Part shown: positions 1 through 6,341 of the stretch, piece after piece
How positions within the stretch are numbered: the first letter of the stretch is position 1
Layout: each line of letters starts with the position of its first letter
Assembly: GCA_024398935.1 (NCBI GenBank)
Contig: JAKSIH010000020.1
Location: forward strand, 1 to 50,162
DNA length: 50,162 nucleotides
Direction: 5' to 3'
DNA from: Fibrobacter sp.
GTDB taxonomy: Bacteria > Fibrobacterota > Fibrobacteria > Fibrobacterales > Fibrobacteraceae
Translations under genes and position numbers: made by a program
The notes under the pieces: model-generated
Told to the model about the DNA's origin: nothing
Database searches by the model: none
Seen by the model: only the letters and a program-made list of their open reading frames with translations

Positions 1-2
1 TG

Positions 3-476
3 ACGGATCTTGCAGGGCCAATATCAATTTGTTGTGAGCGGGATGTTTTAAAAAGCAACATTATGTGCTTTTCAACGATTGGGGCTGACGATGAAAAGGA
101 GTATGACTCCTTAGAAGAACTGAAACAGGATGTGTTGTTTCCGAAAAAAATGATAGAATACGGTGAGTTTGTGGTTGCATTCCCACAAGCTGATTTATTC
201 ATTGAGCGATTGAGAAAAGTAGTTAGAGCTGCAGGTCTCGGACTTTATGGGGAACCTGTGAAATATTACGATTTTTCTAAGGATAATATTTCTTGTGGAT
301 ATCCCGAAATCGCATTTCGAAAGCGATCCGAATTCTCGTATCAAAGGGAATTTCGGTTCCTGTTGAAAAAACGAGATCCAATTGATGCTCCGCTAATCCT
401 TGAGGTGGGTGATTTGTCGGATATAGCAATGTCGTGCAAGTCCTGCGACCTAAATGGAATGATAGATGTTCGTTAG
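3..476 (+). CDS. Unknown protein, 5' end outside the window
   Basis: The frame is open from base 3, so the gene very likely starts left of the window; the first in-frame ATG is at 63. The visible part is about 157 residues. The C-terminal third has a basic-aromatic stretch, KRSEFSYQREFRFLLKKR, of the kind seen near the end of several uncharacterised accessory-region families (a DUF2971-like protein is one possibility, not established). I do not recognise a function. Its last 163 bp before the stop recur at 8083-8245, where only a fragment remains. Codon use is AT-rich like the genes that follow. Confidence 0.7.
   Translation, partial: TDLAGPISICCERDVLKSNIMCFSTIGADDEKEYDSLEELKQDVLFPKKMIEYGEFVVAFPQADLFIERLRKVVRAAGLGLYGEPVKYYDFSKDNISCGYPEIAFRKRSEFSYQREFRFLLKKRDPIDAPLILEVGDLSDIAMSCKSCDLNGMIDVR
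308..470 (+). repeat. Direct repeat copy 1 (163 bp), left flank of the accessory island
   Basis: Aligns without gaps to 8083-8245 at a constant offset of 7775, with 9 mismatches counted by eye (about 94 percent identity). The copy codes the C-terminus of the gene at 3-476. Downstream, a shorter match (gaatctttaac near 487 and 8339) suggests the homology once extended further with deletions. It fits a duplication flanking inserted DNA, or two paralogues of which one has decayed. Confidence 0.9.
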
Positions 477-552
477 GGATTGCTGTGGAATCTTTAACGA
501 AATAAATAAGCTAAAAAATCAAACTTAAATAGGAGGATCGACTTTTTTATAT

Positions 553-601
553 GATTGTCGACAAATATGTATTTGTCGTTTGATAATTGTTATTTTATAT
601 T
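553..601 (+). promoter_or_regulatory. Candidate promoter with a perfect 20-bp palindromic operator
   Basis: CGACAAAT (559-566), spacer ATGT, ATTTGTCG (571-578) is a perfect inverted repeat with 8-bp arms. Its right arm overlaps a possible -35 TTGTCG (573-578), followed 17 bp later by TATATT (596-601). The start codon of the metallopeptidase gene is at 626. ImmA/IrrE-type genes are often controlled by dyad-binding repressors, so an operator is plausible, but no repressor gene is seen beside it. Confidence 0.5.
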
Positions 602-625
602 TGTCAAGTCGATACCAAAACAACT

Positions 626-1177
626 ATGGAATACAACGAATTATTGAACATAAAAAAGCGGATGGAAGAAGGGGCCGGCGATTATGCTGAACCCAAAGAA
701 ATCAATTTGCCTAAAAGAATGATTTATTCGTTTGCTGGTCGCATTTCAAAAGCATACCGAGAAAAGATTGAAACTTCAACAAACATAAATCTTTACGATT
801 TTGTTGAATCTTTGAAAGGAAACGTTCATTGCGTTAATTTGTGTGATTATTTGAAAAGCGGGTCGATTTATGTGCATGCCAAAGAAGATTTTGATATCGT
901 TTTACCGATGTTTACTTCGCCAATTCGAGATAGATTTACGATTGCTCATGAAATAGGACATTATTTTTTACATTCATTTGCTGGAGAAAAGAAAATTTGC
1001 GCTAATCGAAGGGACTCTAATAGAGTAGAATGGGAAGCTAACTGGTTTGCAGCAAGTTTTTTAATGCCCAAGTATTTAATTGATGAAATGTCCAGTCCAA
1101 ATGAAAGTAAGTTGGCAGATGCTTTTGGTGTTTCAGAAGAAGCTGCTTCTTATCGTTTAAAAAATATTGGAATTTAA
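626..1177 (+). CDS. ImmA/IrrE family (M78-like) zinc metallopeptidase
   Basis: 183 residues from the ATG at 626; a TTG at 587 in the same frame would add 13 residues but is less likely. The zincin motif HEIGH is at residues 108-112, and the third zinc ligand is probably the first Glu of VEWEANWFAASFLMP (about residue 135). The C-terminus (LADAFGVSEEAASYRL) matches the short helical tail usual in this family. Family members cleave repressors (ImmA on ImmR, IrrE/PprI on DdrO) or act in toxin-antitoxin loci. The usual adjacent Xre repressor is missing; instead a nucleotide-cyclase-like gene follows 3 bp downstream, so the two are probably co-transcribed. Codon use is AT-rich, suggesting transfer. 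Family assignment is firm; the substrate is unknown. Confidence 0.9.
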   Translation: MEYNELLNIKKRMEEGAGDYAEPKEINLPKRMIYSFAGRISKAYREKIETSTNINLYDFVESLKGNVHCVNLCDYLKSGSIYVHAKEDFDIVLPMFTSPIRDRFTIAHEIGHYFLHSFAGEKKICANRRDSNRVEWEANWFAASFLMPKYLIDEMSSPNESKLADAFGVSEEAASYRLKNIGI

Positions 1178-1180
1178 ATT

Positions 1181-2122
1181 GTGGCTGATTCTGGATGGGC
1201 GTATCGTCTTTTTTTAAGTGTTGATTTGCAAAATTCAACAGGTTTTAAGAAAAAGGCTTACAAAGATGGTGTGCCTCAAAACGCAGAATGGGCGTGGGTA
1301 TTTGAAGATTTTTATAGTGAATTTTCTGATATATTTTTTTTAAAGCTGAATAACTATACGAACCTTGTAAAACCAAACTTATGGAAATGCCTGGGTGATG
1401 AGATAATCTATCAAATTGAGATAAATGACTCCGCAGACGTTGAAAAATATGTTCTTAGTTTTAGGGATTCAATCCTTTCGTATAATGCAAAATCTCCTAA
1501 CAATAAGGAAAAACCTCTTCAAGCCCAGGGGACCGTATGGGGGGCTGGGTTTCCGATTAGAAATCACCGTGTAACTATTCCAAATGGAAACGGACAAGAA
1601 GACTTCGTTGGACTTGATATTGATATCGGATTTAGAATTTCCAAATACTCAAAGCCAGAACGTCTTGTTATTTCACTTCCAATAGCTTACATTCTGTCAA
1701 AATACAATTGTGAAAATATCCGCTATTATGATGAAATCAACGCTAAAGGAGTAGATTCTGAATATCCGATCTTTTGGATTTTATCATCAAAGAATCCCAA
1801 AACTCCTGGTAGATTATTATTAAGCCCGAGTCCTATTGATGCTATTCTTGATTTTTGCTCAAACTATTTTGATAACGTAGGAAATCCTGCATATTCAAAG
1901 CCCTTTATCGAAAACGACAAGTCAAATTTGTTTTGCGAAATCGACGAAAAAATGAGGATTTTGAAAGAAGAAAATGACAAAGCGGAACTAGAACGAAAAG
2001 GAAGACTTGAGCCCTTGTTAGCACAAGAGCCTTCTTTTGCGGTGGAAAATGAGCAGGATGAAACCGAAAATTCCCAGAAACTTCAAAAACTTCAAGAAAA
2101 TTATCAGCAAAATCTTTTTTAA
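1181..2122 (+). CDS. Class III nucleotidyl cyclase-like protein (Pycsar-type candidate)
   Basis: 313 residues from a GTG start 3 bp after the metallopeptidase stop. Residues 8-165 show the order of elements of a class III cyclase homology domain: the first metal Asp in LSVDLQNSTGF (D15), the second in KCLGDEIIY (D73), and a helix motif GLDIDIGFRISK (144-155) followed by PERLVIS, equivalent to the family's G-x-x-V-N-x-A-x-R-L ... S segment. In cyclases that segment helps bind base and triphosphate; here Asp148 sits near the usual Asn, so base preference cannot be read. The last 60 residues are charged and probably coiled coil. Stand-alone class III cyclases in defence islands include the cCMP/cUMP synthases of Pycsar. 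Cyclase fold is inferred from motifs; product and effector are unknown. Confidence 0.6.
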   Translation: MADSGWAYRLFLSVDLQNSTGFKKKAYKDGVPQNAEWAWVFEDFYSEFSDIFFLKLNNYTNLVKPNLWKCLGDEIIYQIEINDSADVEKYVLSFRDSILSYNAKSPNNKEKPLQAQGTVWGAGFPIRNHRVTIPNGNGQEDFVGLDIDIGFRISKYSKPERLVISLPIAYILSKYNCENIRYYDEINAKGVDSEYPIFWILSSKNPKTPGRLLLSPSPIDAILDFCSNYFDNVGNPAYSKPFIENDKSNLFCEIDEKMRILKEENDKAELERKGRLEPLLAQEPSFAVENEQDETENSQKLQKLQENYQQNLF

Positions 2123-2309
2123 AGAAAATTCTTCGTGCAAAGGCGGGGGTTGTTGTGTTTTAGAAAAATACCTATTGTGGTGCCTTTTTTGGGGGGCTCT
2201 TGACAATTGAGTCATCTAAATCGATTTTGTCAAGCGGAAAAGTCCATGCATAAATGGGGTCTTTTGGGGGGTGAATTGAAAAATACTATATTACCTACTG
2301 GTTACAGTT

Positions 2310-3446
2310 ATGGATAATTTCAAAGTCAAAAAAATTGCAGTTAAGAATTTTAAGTCGCTGTCGAATTTTGAAATCAGCGACTTGACTGATTTTGTTTGTT
2401 TGATTGGTGTGAATGGTTCCGGAAAAACGACTGTATTGCAGCTACTTGGATTTATCAAGGCGTTGATGAACGGCAACGTGAAGGAATGGCTTGCAAGTCA
2501 GGATTTGACTGCTAACGAACTGCTGACCATCGGAACGGAGAAAAAGTTTTCAATTGAAATTCGGATTGAAGCTGTATTGAATTCCTCAGAAGTCTATTGG
2601 GAAGGCAAATTCAATACAAGGGAATTGCGTTGCTCGTCTGAAATCATGCAAGATGACAATGCCAAGTATTCATATTCTTCTGGAAAATTCATTACTAAAA
2701 TCTCCGATGAAACGAAAAGTGCTGATTTCAGCAATTTAAAGTACGATGGCTCAATCTTTTCGTTGTATGCGACAAAACTGGGCGGTCAACTAAAGCAGTT
2801 GAAACTGTTTGGAGTTCTTGATCCCCACGCAATCGCTTCTTCAACAAGGCAAAGTTCAAAAAATGTGCCTGTGGATGTTGAGGAGAATGGTAAGAATCTG
2901 TGTGGTTTTTTTGCCAATCTGCCTTTGGATTCACAAAAGAAAATTTTTGAGGATTTGCAGCAATTCTACCCGACCTTGAAGAAATATGAAGTGAAAAAAC
3001 AACGTTTCGGTTGGAAGACGATTCTGTTAAGTGAACTGGAAAAAACAGCTTTCAACGCCACAAGTTTAAGCTATGGGACGCTTCGCCTTTACTTGATGCT
3101 GTCCCAGCAGTATGCGGATTGCCCCTTGGTCCTTTTTGACGAAGTGGAAAACGGCTTGAATCAGGAACTTTTTGACAAGTTCGTGAAAATGCTTCTTGGC
3201 TATAAGGATCATGGAAAACAAATTGTCGTGACAACTCATAGCGGTTTGTTGTTGAATTATCTGCCCGATGCCGTTGCCGCAGAAAGTGTTCTGTTCTTGT
3301 ATAAGGATAGAAATAACTTTACCAAGGCAAAGAAATTTTTTAAGATTCCTGCCCTGCAAGAAAAACTCCAAATTATGGGGCCAGGAGAGGCTATGGGCGA
3401 TACCGACTTGAATGCTCTTTCTGAGAGTCTTAGAAAAGAGGACTGA
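2310..3446 (+). CDS. OLD/RecF-like AAA ATPase, probable defence ATPase
   Basis: 378 residues. Walker A GVNGSGKTT is at 33-41, an ABC-type signature LSYGTLRL at 253-260, Walker B LVLFDEVENGL at 273-283 and an H-loop TTHS at 308-311. This is the layout of SMC-like ATPases with a short insert, as in OLD, AriA (PARIS), RloA and related defence ATPases. No nuclease domain is fused at the C-terminus; a TOPRIM-like protein is encoded 3 bp downstream, so the pair resembles split OLD systems. No good Shine-Dalgarno is visible before the ATG. AT-rich codon use like the rest of the island. ATPase assignment is secure; the defence role is inferred from partner and context. Confidence 0.85.
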   Translation: MDNFKVKKIAVKNFKSLSNFEISDLTDFVCLIGVNGSGKTTVLQLLGFIKALMNGNVKEWLASQDLTANELLTIGTEKKFSIEIRIEAVLNSSEVYWEGKFNTRELRCSSEIMQDDNAKYSYSSGKFITKISDETKSADFSNLKYDGSIFSLYATKLGGQLKQLKLFGVLDPHAIASSTRQSSKNVPVDVEENGKNLCGFFANLPLDSQKKIFEDLQQFYPTLKKYEVKKQRFGWKTILLSELEKTAFNATSLSYGTLRLYLMLSQQYADCPLVLFDEVENGLNQELFDKFVKMLLGYKDHGKQIVVTTHSGLLLNYLPDAVAAESVLFLYKDRNNFTKAKKFFKIPALQEKLQIMGPGEAMGDTDLNALSESLRKED

Positions 3447-3448
3447 TC

Positions 3449-4165
3449 ATGCCCGGTATCGTGATTTGTGGTGAAGGTCCGACCGATCTGTACTACGATA
3501 AGCAGACTAATTCTCGGGGTCCTCTGAAAGTTTGTGTAGATAAGCTTCTAGAATCATTTTGGGATGACGTCTCGTATGTTGATTTTGTGCAGGTTAGCCG
3601 AGGTGATCTTGAGGCGACAGATAAGGGCAAACCGGAAAAGAAAACAGCGGTTGTCCGTGGTTTAAAGAAAAATTTTGCGAATGCCGCCTATGTGTCTAAA
3701 TGCGCTAAATTACTGGCAGAAAAGGCGAAAGTTTTTGCCAAGGCAAATGAAGACGATTGGGGTGTAATTTTCTTTAAGGATTTAGACGCATCTTCTGGTA
3801 CGGATATCGATAAAGTGTATAACGCCATGTTTTCTGCAATGGAAGATGGTTTTGAAACTGCAAATTTCGAAACAGGGGTTCCGATGGTCCCTAAGACAAG
3901 AAGTGAATCCTGGATTTTGTGTGCCTTAAGTCCAAAAGACGCTTCAAAGAACGATTTTTTTGAGAAGCTTCCGATGTCAGACAAAAGTCCAAATTCGGGA
4001 AAAAAGGTTTTGGCGAAGATTTTGAATGTGGATGAAGATGAATCGTATAAAATTGTTGGAGAACGTGTAGAATCATTCTTGTGGGAGCAAATTCAAGCGC
4101 CTAGTTTTATCGTGTTTAAAGAAAAACTCTACAATATGTCCGGAAAAATTCTTGGACGAAGATAG
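3449..4165 (+). CDS. TOPRIM-like (DUF4276-like) partner of the upstream ATPase
   Basis: 238 residues, ATG 3 bp after the ATPase stop, preceded by AGAGGA. The N-terminus VICGEGPTDLYYD supplies the conserved TOPRIM Glu (E9), and FFKDLDASSGTD supplies the DxD pair (D111, D113). A later TRSESWILCAL resembles the E-x-W-L segment of DUF4276-like proteins. Such proteins pair with OLD-like ATPases (PARIS AriB, RloB and similar), in some cases acting as nuclease or toxin released on phage sensing. Exact family cannot be fixed from motifs alone. Confidence 0.7.
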   Translation: MPGIVICGEGPTDLYYDKQTNSRGPLKVCVDKLLESFWDDVSYVDFVQVSRGDLEATDKGKPEKKTAVVRGLKKNFANAAYVSKCAKLLAEKAKVFAKANEDDWGVIFFKDLDASSGTDIDKVYNAMFSAMEDGFETANFETGVPMVPKTRSESWILCALSPKDASKNDFFEKLPMSDKSPNSGKKVLAKILNVDEDESYKIVGERVESFLWEQIQAPSFIVFKEKLYNMSGKILGRR

Positions 4166-4246
4166 TCGGCAGACAAATTTCAAGGCTGATTCACCATCCG
4201 GAAAACACAGCAAGGCGAGTAATGCGAAAACTTGGCTTGAACATTT

Positions 4247-4465
4247 TCATATCCGAACTGGGGATGTTTCTGCAAAGCAGCCTACGACCCGCGTCCTGCG
4301 ACGGATTTTGCGGTTGAGTTGTTCGAGTATGTTGTTGGTCCTGATACAGCCCCGCAGTTTCTGCTCCACGTCGATAAGCTTCTTTAGAGCCGCCTCCTTG
4401 TCTTCCTGGGCATAGGTAGCCTTCAGCAGCGGCGTGACTGTGACAAGTTTGCGGCAGCGATCGTG
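4247..4465 (-). mobile_element. Decayed IS256-type transposase fragment
   Basis: Read on the minus strand, the frame contains LLKATYAQEDKEAALKKL and then IRTNNILEQLNRKIRRRT, followed by RVVGCFAE. The second stretch is the hallmark C-terminal segment of IS256/mutator transposases (irTtN-x-iE-x-lN-x-eirRRtrvvg.Fp). The two parts sit only a few residues apart, whereas about 50 residues normally separate them, so there is an internal deletion; the N-terminal catalytic region is missing. No terminal inverted repeats were found. The fragment lies at the broken 3' end of the nucleotidyltransferase, consistent with an old insertion followed by decay. Confidence 0.7.
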
Positions 4466-5268
4466 ACCCCTTGGGACGCAGACTTTTGCTGTGTTTCCTT
4501 CCCCCATGTTCCGCAAAAGGCTGCGTGTTGTGAGGGGTGGGCGTCGCCATGGCGGCGAAACGGCCCCACAACATAGAGCGCGACGGCACTGTTGTGCCGG
4601 GCCGCCCAAATCTGGAACTTGCATCCCTGTTCAATCATCATCTGCAGTGCGTCGGTCAGCTGGAATTCGCCCTTGGTACGGATGTCGTTGTCCATCAGGT
4701 GCTTTAGGGCGGCCTTCAGTTCCTTGACGTCCTTGATGTAGTAGATGCCCACGATGGCTTCGTCGCTCACGAATTCCTGGGGCTTTTCTACCAGCTTGCT
4801 GATGTTGCCGCTTGCATCGGTGACGGCTACGCCAAAACGGCGGGGGTCGGCAACTTTGTAGGTGTAGAGGATGTTATTGCTAGGCCCTTCGCTGCGCTCA
4901 GGGTGACACGCTGGATTGAGGATGCTTAGGTCGGCGTCGAAGAGGGTGTCGCCCAAAATGATCAGGAGCGGTTCGTCGTCGTTTGCGTAGGGGAGGGCGA
5001 GCGAGATTGCCTGGCCAAGGCCTTGGGGGTCGCTCTGGAGTACGGTGCGGGTCTTGCCCCACTGTGGGCGGGTCTTGAGGAATTCATCCATCACGTCGGC
5101 CTTGTAGCCGGTAATGAAGATTGTCTCGGTGGGGTGGAGCGGCTGGGTGTCGGCCACGATCCAGTCGATGATGGTCTTTCCGCCAACGGGGAGCAGGCAC
5201 TTGGGCAGGTTGTTTGTGTAGGGGCGCATGCGTTCGCCCTTGCCGGCAACAGGCAGAATGACCTTCAT
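4423..5268 (-). pseudogene. Sugar-nucleotidyltransferase, 3' end lost
   Basis: The N-terminus (LPVAGKGERMRPYTNNLPKC) and LLIILGDTLFDADL are the nucleotide- and metal-binding motifs of glucose-1-phosphate thymidylyltransferase-type enzymes, and EKPQEF is the usual sugar-phosphate segment. Homology appears to end at QIWA (residue 222, near base 4603); the remaining 60 residues are low-complexity sequence unlike the family, leading into the transposase remnant. Family members are usually 290-350 residues, so the C-terminal part is gone. Residues 119-131 are an in-frame repeat insertion. A good ribosome site (AAGGAG) and promoter lie upstream, so it may still be expressed. Codon use is GC-richer than its island neighbours, suggesting a stranded core gene. 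Confidence 0.75.
4883..4909 (-). repeat. HPERSEG-type dispersed repeat inserted in frame
   Basis: On the minus strand the DNA reads TGTCACCCTGAGCGCAGCGA and continues AGGG, a form of the dispersed repeat found in many bacterial genomes that translates as HPERSEG. Here it adds residues CHPERSEGPSN to the nucleotidyltransferase between LSILNPA and NILYTYKV without shifting the frame. Confidence 0.75.
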
Positions 5269-5294
5269 ATTTTCTCCTTAGTAGTTTGGATGTA

Positions 5295-5322
5295 AATATA
5301 GAAAACATAAGAAGAATGTAAA
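5295..5322 (-). promoter_or_regulatory. Promoter of the truncated nucleotidyltransferase
   Basis: On the minus strand, -35 TTTACA (5322-5317) and -10 TATATT (5300-5295) are separated by 16 bp, with the start codon about 27 bp further on after AAGGAG. The good match suggests transcription continues across the truncated gene and into the transposase remnant. Confidence 0.5.
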
Positions 5323-5573
5323 GAACGGAACGCGGGGGAGGGGATTGTGTCTGCTGAAAAGAACCGTGTCTGCAGAAAGAGAACCGCGCCCGCCAAGCCC
5401 CTGCGGGTCTTGCCGGGCAGGGGTGTGGATTGGTTGTGAAATCGTGCAAACAGTTGTTTGCAAAATGAGTGCTGTTGAAGGAGGGGGGCTTGTTTTTTTA
5501 TGTTTAAATGTTTAGCTTTACGAGTGGTTCGTTCTGATTTGTTTAATTATAATTGAAGGTTGCTAAGGAATAT
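5323..5573. other. Intergenic region without a recognised gene
   Basis: Between the nucleotidyltransferase and the next plus-strand gene. The part to about 5440 is GC-rich (short repeats of the phrase gtctgc and a C-rich/G-rich stretch near 5390-5425 that can fold), and the part after 5480 becomes AT-rich. The change marks a likely junction between relic core DNA and island DNA. No coding frame or RNA gene was seen. Confidence 0.4.
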
Positions 5574-5903
5574 ATGCACAAGACGACCCTTGCTATTGCT
5601 TTGGATATTGTTGATGTTTTGGTGAATGACCAAGAAGTGTTTTTCGCCAAAGATGGGATGTTGGCTGATAGAAATGGTAAACCTATTGATTTGGTTGGTA
5701 ACATTAAATTACTTTATGGGAACAAGATTAATGGCTCATGTGGAGCTGTCTATTGGGATACCTATGTTATATCTGATTGCAATATGGTAAGATGGGTTCC
5801 ATATACAGGGGGCTCCGTAGAAGATGCGGAAAAAACGAAAAAAATTAAACATGTAGTTTGTGGAAAAACTTTGGAAGAGATTGTCAAGCTTTTCTTGTGC
5901 TAA
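5574..5903 (+). CDS. Unknown small island protein
   Basis: 109 residues from the ATG at 5574, preceded by TAAGGA at good spacing; an upstream in-frame TTG at 5553 lacks such a site. The protein starts MHKTTLAIALDIVDVLVNDQ, has a glycine-containing centre with WDTYVISDCNMVRWVPY, and ends in a short helical Lys/Glu-rich part. No signal peptide or membrane span. I do not recognise a family. It precedes the small-protein/HD pair in the same orientation, about 108 bp upstream, and could belong to the same locus. AT-rich codon use. Confidence 0.6.
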   Translation: MHKTTLAIALDIVDVLVNDQEVFFAKDGMLADRNGKPIDLVGNIKLLYGNKINGSCGAVYWDTYVISDCNMVRWVPYTGGSVEDAEKTKKIKHVVCGKTLEEIVKLFLC

Positions 5904-6011
5904 TCTTTTAGGCAAGAAGGACGTCTTGGACCAGGGGCTGGATTCTGTCATAGATTTGGGAACATTTTTTTTGTTATATTATTATGTGTTGTGTTAAAGT
6001 GTGGTAATGTG

Positions 6012-6341
6012 ATGTGTAATTTTATCGGCATAGAGTATTTAGCGGCATTAGCTCTTATTGTTGAAGGCAAAAAAGATATTTCGCTTTCTGATTTGAATAA
6101 TTATGGCATTGAAGTCATGAAGGTGTTTAAGCAGGATCATATTGATGCGGTTTTTCTGTTTTCTAGTAAGTACGCCTTCGATATGGTGCAAAATTATTCG
6201 GATTGTTTTGAATTGATTGAAAACGATACAATTTTGCATCTTAAGGGAACTAATGAGGATTTGATCTCCAAATTCTTGGCTTATTTGTCTGCTGATGTCT
6301 TAGCGGCGGCGCAGAAAGTAAAAGCTGCAAATGTCGGTTAA
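6012..6341 (+). CDS. Unknown small protein overlapping the HD hydrolase
   Basis: 109 residues from the ATG at 6012; GTG codons at 5991 and 6009 are alternatives, and no clear ribosome site decides. It starts MCNFIGIEYLAALALIVEGK and looks mostly helical, with no known motif. Its stop overlaps the start of the HD-domain gene by 11 bp, which points to translational coupling and a functional pair. Possible roles are a regulator, inhibitor or subunit of the hydrolase; none can be shown. A TATATT at 5975-5980 may be its -10 box. Confidence 0.65.
   Translation: MCNFIGIEYLAALALIVEGKKDISLSDLNNYGIEVMKVFKQDHIDAVFLFSSKYAFDMVQNYSDCFELIENDTILHLKGTNEDLISKFLAYLSADVLAAAQKVKAANVG

Noticed and set aside
2139..2190. 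Terminator after the cyclase-like gene
   Set aside because: AAAGGC and GCCTTT can pair but the loop is nearly 40 bases and the stem short; too weak to list.
4152..4415. Plus-strand open frame after the TOPRIM gene
   Set aside because: It is the antisense of the transposase remnant and shows no protein-like pattern.
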